DNA of 32,026 nt from NCBI GenBank assembly GCA_021299455.1, contig JAJTGQ010000016.1:1-32026 (forward strand). The letters are read 5' to 3'. Shown one piece after another: positions 15,414 through 22,484 of the stretch (position 1 is the stretch's first letter; the number at the start of each line of letters is the position of its first letter). This stretch comes from Flammeovirgaceae bacterium (GTDB lineage Bacteria > Bacteroidota > Bacteroidia > Cytophagales > Cyclobacteriaceae). The translations under genes and the position numbers were made by a program. The notes beneath the pieces are model-generated. The model made no database searches. It had not been told where the DNA came from and saw only the letters and a list, made by a program, of their open reading frames with translations.

Positions 15414-16937
15414 ATGTACAGGTGTTTTGTTTTTCTTTTGTTACTACCGGGCTTTCTGAACAGTCAAAGTTTCATTTTTCCTTCCGCTGAGAATTGGACG
15501 GAACTGAGGGAGGGTCGGACGTTTTCTTTTAACCTGGATGTGACGGAAGCAGAAAAACCGAAATACACGCTGGAAGGAGTAAATGGCTATCGGGTTACAT
15601 TTGACACATTGGGGCATTTTTCGTGGACACCCTCTTTCGATCTCGTAGATCGACTGGAAAAACAAAAAGAGATTTCTCTCCTGTTTCAAGCGGAATGGAA
15701 GAGTGGGCATCGCATCCGGAAGTCAATTTCATTCCTTGTGCTTCACCAAAACCGTCCACCCATAGTCGATGATCTGCCTACATTTTATGTCAAGCAATCT
15801 ACTCAGAATCAATACCAGATTTCAGATGACTATGTAACTGACCTCGATGGAGATCCAATAAGTTATAAACCCATTGTTTCGCAAATGCCCGAAGGCATGC
15901 ATTTTTCGTCTCAAGGTCTTATTACTTGGAATCCTTCGCGCAATCAATTCAACGTTCTCAAAAACAATCCATTGGTGGTCGAGTTTGTCGCACAAGATCA
16001 GCCCGATAAACTAGAGACAAAGGCGCGCATTCGAATAGCTCAAACGCAATTAGACCTACCTCCCGATTTGCTTTTACTCCCAGGAGATTCAGTGTTTACG
16101 ATAAAAGAAGATGAACGCTTGAACATCAAGATCTATGCATCAGACCCGAACGGAGACGAAAATTTAACAGACTTTGGCTTTGTTGCTTCGGATAATATGA
16201 TTACTCAAAAGGCCTTACAAAAAAGTACAAATGCTCAAGGGGAATTTACCTGGCTGCCCGGCTACGGGTTTGTGGAAGAGGTAGAAAAAACAAAAACATT
16301 CCGCCTAACTTTTTTTGTTTTGGATAAATCCGGCAATCGGGTTGAACGCCATGCAAAAATCAAAGTCGTTGATACCGAGAACCTGGAAGAAAAAGACAAG
16401 TCGTTGTTTCAGAAATACAAGAACTCACTCGTGAGCGCCAAAGCTCTTATTGACCGTTTGGATGAAAATCATGAAAAACTTAGCAAAACCCTTAAGCAAG
16501 CTAAAAAAGGAAAAAAGCATCGGGCGATTTTAAACGCTTCCCTTGGCGCCACTACTGGCTTATCACCTGTTATACTTTCCAATGATCCAAACAGCTATAG
16601 GGCAGTTTCGGCCATTGGGGGAACGACAGTGTTAACGCTGGGAACATTAGAAGCAACCGAGGTAATTGGAAAATCAAAAAACGAGATTTTAGATAAACTA
16701 AAAATCAACGTTGAAATCCGCAACCAACTTCAATTGGAAGGCGACAATTTTGCCCGAAAATATGCCCTGAAGTCAGCACGAAGAGAGAAGACTTTTTATG
16801 TTGACCGAGACAAATTACTACCCATCATTAATAACCAAAAGTTGGAGTTTTTGGAGTTGAGCGCAGAACAGACCGCTCAGCCCAAGTTTGACAACAAGGA
16901 GATCAAAAAGACTTTTATTGATTTTAGTGAAGAGTGA
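15414..16937 (+). CDS. Secreted protein with three Ig-like repeats and helical C-terminus
   Basis: This encodes a 507-residue exported protein with a signal peptide (residues 1-18, FLLLLPGFLNSQS). Three beta-sandwich modules of putative Ig/cadherin-like type follow. Each closes with a G-x-[FI]-[ST]-W-x-P-like motif: GHFSWTP near residue 65, GLITWNP near 166 and GEFTWLP near 285. Calcium-binding-like DLDGDPISY and DPNGDENL stretches occur between them. From about residue 325 it becomes Lys/Glu-rich and helical, interrupted by a Gly/Ala/Thr-rich hydrophobic patch (ASLGATTGLSPVIL ... AIGGTTVLTLGTLEA). I do not know a characterised homolog. It may be a periplasmic or surface scaffold. It is followed by the tRNA-Ser gene. 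Confidence 0.78.
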   Translation: MYRCFVFLLLLPGFLNSQSFIFPSAENWTELREGRTFSFNLDVTEAEKPKYTLEGVNGYRVTFDTLGHFSWTPSFDLVDRLEKQKEISLLFQAEWKSGHRIRKSISFLVLHQNRPPIVDDLPTFYVKQSTQNQYQISDDYVTDLDGDPISYKPIVSQMPEGMHFSSQGLITWNPSRNQFNVLKNNPLVVEFVAQDQPDKLETKARIRIAQTQLDLPPDLLLLPGDSVFTIKEDERLNIKIYASDPNGDENLTDFGFVASDNMITQKALQKSTNAQGEFTWLPGYGFVEEVEKTKTFRLTFFVLDKSGNRVERHAKIKVVDTENLEEKDKSLFQKYKNSLVSAKALIDRLDENHEKLSKTLKQAKKGKKHRAILNASLGATTGLSPVILSNDPNSYRAVSAIGGTTVLTLGTLEATEVIGKSKNEILDKLKINVEIRNQLQLEGDNFARKYALKSARREKTFYVDRDKLLPIINNQKLEFLELSAEQTAQPKFDNKEIKKTFIDFSEE

Positions 16938-16947
16938 AGCAAGGCAT

Positions 16948-16977
16948 TTGCCAAAAACAAAATAACGGTTACTTTTG
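16948..16977 (+). promoter_or_regulatory. Promoter of tRNA-Ser
   Basis: TTTG at 16947-16950 and TACTTTTG at 16970-16977 match the Bacteroidota -33/-7 consensus perfectly with a 19-nt spacer. Transcription would start about 45 nt before the mature tRNA. This is the best promoter in the window. Confidence 0.85.
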
Positions 16978-17029
16978 CAATCCTAAATCGCTAAAAACTT
17001 TCTTTCGCCAAGGCTACAGAGAGTAAAAC

Positions 17030-17119
17030 AGAGGAATGGTAGAGCGGTTTATTGCACCGGTCTTGAAAACCGGAGACCCTTCACGGGGTCCGGGGGTTCG
17101 AATCCCTCTTCCTCTGCCA
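17030..17119 (+). tRNA. tRNA-Ser (anticodon UGA)
   Basis: The acceptor stem AGAGGAA (17030-17036) pairs with TTCCTCT (17109-17115), followed by discriminator G and an encoded CCA (17117-17119). The anticodon stem CCGGT/ACCGG encloses the loop CTTGAAA, giving anticodon TGA, which reads UCA serine codons. A long variable arm (GACCC/GGGTC type) and the T-loop GTTCGAATC are present, as required for a class II serine tRNA. It is 90 nt long. Confidence 0.97.
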
Positions 17120-17154
17120 AAAAAACCTAGAGATTAATTTCTCTGGGTTTTTTT
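17120..17154 (+). terminator. Rho-independent terminator of tRNA-Ser
   Basis: AAAAAACC-T-AGAGA (17120-17133) pairs with TCTCT-G-GGTTTTTT (17140-17153), a 14-bp stem with one G-T wobble and a 6-nt loop, ending in a T run. It starts directly after the encoded CCA. It may also serve the converging DUF2214 gene. Confidence 0.88.
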
Positions 17155-17172
17155 ATTTGGGCAATCTGGCCT

Positions 17173-17619
17173 TTATCCGAAAAAGCCTACTCCTCTGGCC
17201 ATCAACCCTGCCAGTAGTGGGATAATAAATGGCAAAAGCAACTCTAGTCGCAGCATCCAAAAAATAGCTGATTGGATTTGTATTTCTTCTTCAGGGTTAC
17301 CTTTTCGACTCTTAACAAAGAACACGGTTGGATAAATAGACAATATCCCAATCAAAGAAAACAAACCAATCTTGGTGAGAAAAATCCAATTCTTCGTATA
17401 GTAAACGGCCGGTTTACCAATGCTTCCTAACCATAATGTGAGGCCGGCTACCACTAGAACAACGGCAGCAATACCATACACTGCATCGATACGTGAGAGG
17501 CGATCTAGCTCTTGCCGCGTAAGTTCCTTCTTAAGCAACAGGTGCTCAGAAATCAAAGACCCGACAATGGCGAATATGCTTATGAAACGAACGTAGCGAA
17601 GAATTATTTCTGTACTCAT
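17173..17619 (-). CDS. DUF2214 family membrane protein
   Basis: This encodes a 148-residue integral membrane protein with four hydrophobic segments (about residues 7-25, 48-68, 82-101 and 122-142) that match the DUF2214 family. The features EHLLLKKELTRQELDRLSRIDAVYG and LTLWLGSIGKPAVYYTKN are typical. The frame extends upstream to 17682, but the ATG at 17619 (MSTEIILRYVRF) gives the usual start. The family function is unknown. It is convergent with the tRNA gene and divergent from the acyltransferase gene. Confidence 0.85.
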   Translation of the reverse strand: MSTEIILRYVRFISIFAIVGSLISEHLLLKKELTRQELDRLSRIDAVYGIAAVVLVVAGLTLWLGSIGKPAVYYTKNWIFLTKIGLFSLIGILSIYPTVFFVKSRKGNPEEEIQIQSAIFWMLRLELLLPFIIPLLAGLMARGVGFFG

Positions 17620-17734
17620 AACTTGAAACAAAATAAAATACAATGCTAGCAAATCTCGACAGAACATACCACGGAAATTCACAGCAAAAAGCTCAAATCA
17701 GAAAATAATTACCAACTTGCAGCGAACCTAGTCT

Positions 17735-18622
17735 ATGAGATTTCTTACTGCATTCTTCTACTATGGGGTGATCATCCCTGTTTCGCATTTGCCGTTTCGT
17801 CTACTCTACGTGCTATCGGATGGCCTTTATGTTGTTTTATTTAAAATGATCGGTTATCGCAAAAAAGTCGTACTTCAAAATGTGGCTAATTCCTTTCCAG
17901 AGAAAACCACGAATGAACATTTGCAAATTGTAAGTGATTTTTATCGGCATTTTTGCGATTTGGTGGTAGAAAGCCTAAAGGTGTTTACTATTTCGCAGGA
18001 GGAAGTGAATGAGCGAATGAAAGTAATCAATCCTGAATTTATTGATCGCTTTTATGATCAAGGCAAGAATGTTATCATGGCTGGTGGTCATTATAACAAT
18101 TGGGAACTCTTTGCCATGGCCATTGATGGCCCTCTTAAACACAAAGCAGTTGCTATTTATAAGCCGCTTACCAGTTTATTCTTTGATAAAAAAATGCGTG
18201 AATCAAGAAGTAAATATGGTTTGGAAATGATTTCTACCAAGAAAGTGGACGAAGAATTTAAGCGAGAGAATGCACCACTTCGCGCGATCATTTTTGGCTT
18301 CGACCAATCACCTGGCTCTGCAAAGAACAGTTACAGGCATTCTTTTCTAAATCAAGATACCGCTATGCTTTTTGGTGTGGAGAAGTACGCCAAGGAATAC
18401 AATTTTCCAGTCATCTACTCGCGAATCAACAAACTGAGCCGTGGGCATTACACAACAGAGTTTGTAGAAGCGATAGAGGAACCGGCAAAAACAAACTACG
18501 GGGAGATCACCAAAAGAATGAACAGTCTGTTAGAGAATGATATTATCAACCAGCCAGAATATTGGTTGTGGTCACACAAGCGATGGAAGCACAAACGACC
18601 AGCAGATTTCGTTCAACAGTAG
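17735..18622 (+). CDS. LpxL/HtrB-like lysophospholipid (lipid A) acyltransferase
   Basis: This encodes a 295-residue membrane-associated acyltransferase. The catalytic HX4E motif is His119 to Glu124 (GGHYNNWELFAMAI), and the N-terminus has a single membrane helix followed by RKKVVLQNVANSFPEK, both typical of LpxL/LpxM. The C-terminal motif QPEYWLWSHKRWKHKRP is also characteristic. It should transfer a secondary acyl chain to a lipid A precursor at the inner membrane. In Bacteroidota, lipid A is usually less acylated, and the exact acceptor cannot be told. It converges with the aminotransferase gene, the stops being 6 nt apart. Confidence 0.92.
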   Translation: MRFLTAFFYYGVIIPVSHLPFRLLYVLSDGLYVVLFKMIGYRKKVVLQNVANSFPEKTTNEHLQIVSDFYRHFCDLVVESLKVFTISQEEVNERMKVINPEFIDRFYDQGKNVIMAGGHYNNWELFAMAIDGPLKHKAVAIYKPLTSLFFDKKMRESRSKYGLEMISTKKVDEEFKRENAPLRAIIFGFDQSPGSAKNSYRHSFLNQDTAMLFGVEKYAKEYNFPVIYSRINKLSRGHYTTEFVEAIEEPAKTNYGEITKRMNSLLENDIINQPEYWLWSHKRWKHKRPADFVQQ

Positions 18623-18628
18623 ATTTGG

Positions 18629-19780
18629 TTAAATCATTCGCAGAATCTTTCCTGCACTTTCCAGTGTCGTGTCACTTTTCGCAAAACAAAATCGAAGTAG
18701 TTTTTGATCTGAGCCGTCCTTGTAAAAAGCAGAAACCGGGATAGGGGTCAATTTTTTCTCCTTAGTCATCCAGGCCGCCATTTCCATTTCACTTTTGGTA
18801 GATACCCCTTCGTATGACAGCAATTGAAAATAGCTCCCAAAACAGGGAAGAGGTTTTAGGGAAGAGCCTTTTATCTGATTCAAAAAGAAATCACGTTTTT
18901 GCTGATAGAATTTCCCGAGATACATATAGTTCTTCGATTCTTTTAGATATTCAGCCAACGCGAACTGAATAGGTGTGTTCACGCTAAATGTAATGAACTG
19001 ATGTGTCTTTCTGATTTCTCGATTCAGTTCCTCTGAGGCAACGGTATATCCAACTTTCCAGCCTGTAGCATGAAAAGTCTTTCCAAAGGAAAACACAGCA
19101 ATAGATCGTTTTGCAAGATCAGGGTACTTCAAAACGCTTTGGTGTGAGGTGTCATCAAAAATAATGCGCTCATACACTTCATCACTCAATACGATCAGAT
19201 CGTGTTTAAGTGCAATTTCTTGCAAGGCTAGCATGTCGTGTTCATTCAACACTGCACCACTCGGATTATGTGGCGTGTTCACCATGATCATTTTTGTGTC
19301 CGGTGTAATCTTGTCTTGCACCTCTTGCCAATCGATAGCAAAATGCGGTTGCTTCAAATTAATGTGAATGGGGATTCCACCGTTTAGTCGGATAGCAGGA
19401 TCATAACAATCATACGCAGGATCAAACAATATCACTTCATCTCCCGATCCGATCAACGCGGCTATGGTAGAAAAGATAGCTTCTGTACCACCTGCCGTTA
19501 CCGTTACTTCTGTTTCAAAGTCTGTAGGTCGCTGGTAAGTAGCCGTGATAACTTCTGCAATTACTTTTCGTAAAGACGGCACGCCTGGCATGGGCGCGTA
19601 CTGGTTGTGCCCGTCTTTCATGTTTTGGTGAATTAGTTCTATCAGTTTTTCCGAAACAGGAAAATCAGGAAATCCCTGAGATAAATTAATGGCCTTATGT
19701 TCCAATGCCATCTTAGACATCACACTAAAAATAGAAGTGCCTACTTCGGGTAGGCGGGATTTTACATTCATAAAATTCAA
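18629..19780 (-). CDS. Methionine aminotransferase-like PLP enzyme (YbdL type)
   Basis: This encodes a 383-residue class I aminotransferase. Markers are INLSQGFPDFP, NQYAPMPGVPSLR, TAGGTEAIFS, NTPHNPSGAVL, LSDEVYERIIFDD and the PLP lysine in FSFGKTFHATGWKVGY. These fit the YbdL/kynurenine-aminotransferase-like branch that transaminates methionine, often in methionine salvage. An alternative start three codons in (19771) is equally good. The gene upstream on this strand is peptide deformylase, 49 nt away. No methionine salvage genes are visible, so the physiological role is inferred from family only. Confidence 0.9.
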   Translation of the reverse strand: MNFMNVKSRLPEVGTSIFSVMSKMALEHKAINLSQGFPDFPVSEKLIELIHQNMKDGHNQYAPMPGVPSLRKVIAEVITATYQRPTDFETEVTVTAGGTEAIFSTIAALIGSGDEVILFDPAYDCYDPAIRLNGGIPIHINLKQPHFAIDWQEVQDKITPDTKMIMVNTPHNPSGAVLNEHDMLALQEIALKHDLIVLSDEVYERIIFDDTSHQSVLKYPDLAKRSIAVFSFGKTFHATGWKVGYTVASEELNREIRKTHQFITFSVNTPIQFALAEYLKESKNYMYLGKFYQQKRDFFLNQIKGSSLKPLPCFGSYFQLLSYEGVSTKSEMEMAAWMTKEKKLTPIPVSAFYKDGSDQKLLRFCFAKSDTTLESAGKILRMI

Positions 19781-19829
19781 CGTTCAAAATTCCAAATTAG
19801 TGCTGTCATTTTGAACCATAAATTTTGAA

Positions 19830-20387
19830 TCATCTCCTCAATGGTGCGAGTATCCGATATTCGGTGTCGACATCTCCCTTGCTGATATCTGCCAATTTTC
19901 CCTTCAACGTTTTCCTTTTAAGGGGGGTGAGATAGTCGATGAACAATTTACCTTCTATATGGTCGTACTCATGCTGGATGATACGCGCCTTCATATCGTC
20001 AAATTCTTCTTCGTGCTGAATCCAGTTTTCGTCAAAGTACCGAATCCGAATCCTTTCCTGACGCCATATGTCCTCGCGTATATTTGGGATACTCAGACAA
20101 CCTTCCTCGAAATCCCATTCTTCGCCAGTTTCTTCTAAGATAATTGGGTTGATAAATATCTTTCTAAAATCCTTCAGTTCTGGCTTTTCTTCCAACACAG
20201 TGCCATCCACCACAAAAAAGCGAATGCTCTTGCCGATTTGTGGAGCGGCCAGTCCAATTCCATGAGCAGCGGCCATCGTTTCAAACATATCTTCCGCAAA
20301 CGCCTTCACATCCATTTCGCCCTTCACGATGTCCTTTGCTTTCTTGCGCAAAACAGGGTCGCCATACATTACAATCGGGTAAACCAT
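19830..20387 (-). CDS. def: Peptide deformylase
   Basis: This encodes a 185-residue iron/zinc peptide deformylase that removes the formyl group from nascent N-termini. All three motifs are present: GIGLAAPQ, EEGCLSIP (metal-binding Cys) and QHEYDHIEGKLF (HExxH-type metal ligands). The frame extends upstream to 20498, but the ATG at 20387 gives the standard N-terminus MVYPIVMYGDPVLR. It follows ruvX at 52 nt, so the two probably share a transcript that may include readthrough from the hip operon. Confidence 0.96.
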   Translation of the reverse strand: MVYPIVMYGDPVLRKKAKDIVKGEMDVKAFAEDMFETMAAAHGIGLAAPQIGKSIRFFVVDGTVLEEKPELKDFRKIFINPIILEETGEEWDFEEGCLSIPNIREDIWRQERIRIRYFDENWIQHEEEFDDMKARIIQHEYDHIEGKLFIDYLTPLKRKTLKGKLADISKGDVDTEYRILAPLRR

Positions 20388-20439
20388 ATCATGAAAATAA
20401 AATGTAAAGGTAGGGATTGACAAGTATTTATCGCAACTC

Positions 20440-20856
20440 TCAATATCCTTTTGATTGAAGATAGTTCTGCAAAATAAGTGTAGCACTGATCTTATCAACG
20501 TTGCCTTTTACTTGCCGATCCTTCTTTTTCATTCCTCCGTCAATCATCGTTCGTTGCGCTTGACTACTGGTGAACCGTTCATCGGCCAATGCAATGGGCT
20601 TGTCTGGAAAAGTAGTTTTGAAAACCTCTACGAACTTTCGGACAAGAGGTGCCGTCTCAGAATCCTCGTTATTCAGTCGTTTGGGCATACCTATTACTAC
20701 TTCGTCAACGGTTTCTTTTAAAAAATACTTCTTTAAATAGTCGATCAACTCATGAGTGCCAACTGTGTCTAATGCGGTAGCAATAATGCGCAGCGGATCG
20801 GTCACGGCTAAGCCCGTGCGTTTCATTCCATAGTCGATGGCGAGGATTCTGCCCAT
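20440..20856 (-). CDS. ruvX: Holliday junction resolvase-like RuvX (YqgF)
   Basis: This encodes a 138-residue RNase H-fold protein with the RuvX signature MGRILAIDYGMKRTGLAV (catalytic Asp in DYG), VIGMPKRLNNE and DERFTSSQAQ. RuvX/YqgF proteins act in 16S rRNA 5' maturation and possibly recombination. The frame extends upstream into the end of the kinase gene, but the ATG at 20856 gives the universal N-terminus. It starts only 5 nt after the HipT stop, so it is likely to be co-transcribed and coupled with the hip module. Confidence 0.94.
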   Translation of the reverse strand: MGRILAIDYGMKRTGLAVTDPLRIIATALDTVGTHELIDYLKKYFLKETVDEVVIGMPKRLNNEDSETAPLVRKFVEVFKTTFPDKPIALADERFTSSQAQRTMIDGGMKKKDRQVKGNVDKISATLILQNYLQSKGY

Positions 20857-20861
20857 TGGTA

Positions 20862-21803
20862 TTACTTTTTGATTGTTGTGAAAATCCTTGCCCATCTAAG
20901 GCTCATTAACTCAACATACTTTTTTTTCATTTCTTCTGAAAGGAAACTAATCTGTATCTGTTTGTACCATTTCAATTTTTGATTCTCTATTTCCTGAAGT
21001 GTTTTTTCGATAATGATTGGCGTCAGCCCAAGTCTTTCACTCCCAAAATAGTCGATTAGATTTTCCTTTGTGATTTTGCTTTTCCTACCTGCCAAGGTAA
21101 GGGCAAACTCTTCTTGTGGATTGGGCATCGCAATAGTTGTGTTCAATAGGTCATACGAGGGAGATATTTCAACTTTTCCATTTCGCCTGATCAACGAAAA
21201 ATTCTTCAAATGCATATCTTCATTCCCGCAGAGAAAGTTGAAGATCGTAAGCCTAAACAGCTTTTGTTTTTCTATCAGTGGAAAGGTACAGAACTGATCT
21301 AGTACGCCAGCCACTTTTTCCATGGATGAACTATATTTTGTTTCTCTTGTCTGTCCAGTAAGTTGGGCAAAATCCTCAACCGCTACCCTTTTCTTTTTTG
21401 GCAATCGGTCAAATCGTTTGATGAAATAAGAACGCGAGCCATCTTTTGAATAGATCATCCCATGAAGCGGAATTTCAATCCCCGCCAATGCTGCAAGCCG
21501 CATTGTAAGGTCTTCATTCTCCGGCAACTCTTCATACAAATCATTTTGAGGCTTAATAATAAAAGTACCTCCTTGATCGGCTATTTCAAAAATCCCAGCA
21601 GATACATTTAGTCGAGCACTCAACTTGGGCTGAACACCCTGTATTGACATTTTAGTAGCTCTTGCCATCGCCTCTTTTAATTGATCACCTTTGTTATAAG
21701 GGAAATCAAGTAAGTCTTTCAACTTTGGAGACAATAACTTAAGTCCTTGGGCTGAATACTTCTGCTCGCCACATAGTTCATAGGTAATCGGGCAGCGATT
21801 CAT
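20862..21803 (-). CDS. hipT: HipT-like small HipA-family Ser/Thr kinase toxin
   Basis: This encodes a 313-residue HipA-fold kinase lacking the N-terminal subdomain, which is encoded by the preceding gene. Catalytic features are intact. The Gly-rich loop MSIQGVQPKLS (Ser53, Gln55, Lys60) leads to ATP lysine Lys84 (TFIIKP), catalytic Asp196 in GNEDMHLKNFSL and metal-binding Asp218 in SPSYDLLNT. This matches HipT of the three-gene HipBST toxin-antitoxin systems; E. coli HipT inactivates tryptophanyl-tRNA synthetase by phosphorylation. E. coli HipT has two regulatory serines in the loop, and here the second position is Gln. It overlaps hipS by 4 nt and ends 5 nt before ruvX. Confidence 0.88.
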   Translation of the reverse strand: MNRCPITYELCGEQKYSAQGLKLLSPKLKDLLDFPYNKGDQLKEAMARATKMSIQGVQPKLSARLNVSAGIFEIADQGGTFIIKPQNDLYEELPENEDLTMRLAALAGIEIPLHGMIYSKDGSRSYFIKRFDRLPKKKRVAVEDFAQLTGQTRETKYSSSMEKVAGVLDQFCTFPLIEKQKLFRLTIFNFLCGNEDMHLKNFSLIRRNGKVEISPSYDLLNTTIAMPNPQEEFALTLAGRKSKITKENLIDYFGSERLGLTPIIIEKTLQEIENQKLKWYKQIQISFLSEEMKKKYVELMSLRWARIFTTIKK

Positions 21804-22111
21804 TCGATTATTGGTTTGACACTCACCGCTCCAACTAAATCTTCACCTACTGCCATCAATTGACTGAAGTTGTCTGTTCGATCAATTTTTTTTTGGCGAA
21901 GTAAGCCTTCTAACTGTTGCCCTTCTGGTAAAAGCCCATCAAAAAATGCGGGAAAGCTTTCGAATTCAAATTTCATTTTACTCACTGGCATCGTCAGCGA
22001 TATAGCACCACCTTGATAATCTTCCAGATATTCAAATCGATATTCCTTCCGATCTGTTTCCGTCAGATAACCTGCCAATGTACTATCAAAAAATACGGCT
22101 GCCTTTCTCAT
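21800..22111 (-). CDS. hipS: HipS-like protein (HipA N-terminal subdomain, candidate antitoxin)
   Basis: This encodes a 103-residue stand-alone HipA_N (Couple_hipA) domain. The hallmark FFDGLLPEGQQLEGLLRQ near residues 57-74 and the initial beta region (AVFFDSTLAGYLTETDRKEYRFEYL) are those of the N-terminal subdomain of long HipA. In characterised HipBST modules this small protein is the direct antitoxin of HipT. It is joined to hipB upstream and hipT downstream by 4-nt overlaps, so all three are translated as a unit. It is not a frameshift remnant: both boundaries are clean ATGA overlaps and HipT has its own conserved start. Confidence 0.87.
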   Translation of the reverse strand: MRKAAVFFDSTLAGYLTETDRKEYRFEYLEDYQGGAISLTMPVSKMKFEFESFPAFFDGLLPEGQQLEGLLRQKKIDRTDNFSQLMAVGEDLVGAVSVKPIIE

Positions 22112-22326
22112 AATGATTGGTCGAGCGGGCTTTGCAATTTTACTTTGATGTTCAACCCTGATAATATTTTAACAAGGGTAGATAACCGAACCGTTTCTTT
22201 TCCTTTTTCTAAGTCATATATCACCGACTTTCCCACCCCTACCATCTGTGCCAGTTGAACTTGTGTCAGTCCACTCATCTTTCGGTGGGTACGAATATAG
22301 TTACCAAGCTCAGGTTGATTTAACAT
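22108..22326 (-). CDS. hipB: HipB-like HTH transcriptional regulator
   Basis: This encodes a 72-residue Cro/C1-type helix-turn-helix protein (helices at about residues 5-62, with QVQLAQMVGVGKSVIYDLEKGKE as the recognition region). It is the first gene of the hipB-hipS-hipT operon and overlaps hipS by 4 nt. Members repress the operon through palindromic operators, and strong palindromes lie directly upstream (the first begins 3 nt before the start codon). It is shorter than E. coli HipB and lacks a long C-terminal tail. Confidence 0.9.
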   Translation of the reverse strand: MLNQPELGNYIRTHRKMSGLTQVQLAQMVGVGKSVIYDLEKGKETVRLSTLVKILSGLNIKVKLQSPLDQSL

Positions 22327-22328
22327 AT

Positions 22329-22348
22329 TTTACTGTTATATCAGTAAA
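22329..22348. promoter_or_regulatory. Candidate HipB operator 1
   Basis: TTTACTG (22329-22335) and CAGTAAA (22342-22348) are perfect inverted arms around a 6-nt AT core. The site sits immediately upstream of the hipB start codon and shares its ACTG/CAGT arms with the two perfect palindromes farther upstream. Confidence 0.65.
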
Positions 22349-22390
22349 AATATCCATAAAATTGAATAATTATCTATAAATAGTAAATAA

Positions 22391-22408
22391 TTACTGCTAT
22401 AGCAGTAA
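22391..22408. promoter_or_regulatory. Candidate HipB operator 2
   Basis: TTACTGCTATAGCAGTAA is a perfect 18-bp palindrome located about 61 bp (centre to centre) upstream of operator 1. The identical 18 bp recur in operator 3. Confidence 0.75.
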
Positions 22409-22454
22409 AAATATTTATAAATAGTTACAGAAATAGCTATAGAAAATAGATCAT

Positions 22455-22484
22455 TTAAAATTACTGCTATAGCAGTAATTTTAA
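22455..22484. promoter_or_regulatory. Candidate HipB operator 3 (30-bp perfect palindrome)
   Basis: The 18-bp core TTACTGCTATAGCAGTAA (22461-22478) is extended symmetrically by six A/T positions on each side to a perfect 30-bp palindrome. It lies 70 bp centre to centre from operator 2 and overlaps the stop codon of mazG (22481-22483). A weaker match to the core (12 of 18) lies midway at 22425-22442. With flanking A/T runs it could also form a weak hairpin at the end of the mazG transcript. Confidence 0.72.

Noticed and set aside
19738-19760. CCTAC/GTAGG hairpin at the start of the aminotransferase gene, similar to the glmM palindrome
   Set aside because: It codes for the conserved LPEVGT segment of this enzyme family, so it needs no insertion to explain it.
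20862-22111. Split hipA as a frameshifted single gene
   Set aside because: The two ORFs meet in a clean ATGA overlap, each part has a proper start, and the kinase size and N-terminus match stand-alone HipT proteins.
22329-22484. Spaced identical palindromes could look like a CRISPR array
   Set aside because: Only two exact copies plus two degenerate ones, each a perfect palindrome and unevenly spaced, directly upstream of an HTH gene; operators explain them better.
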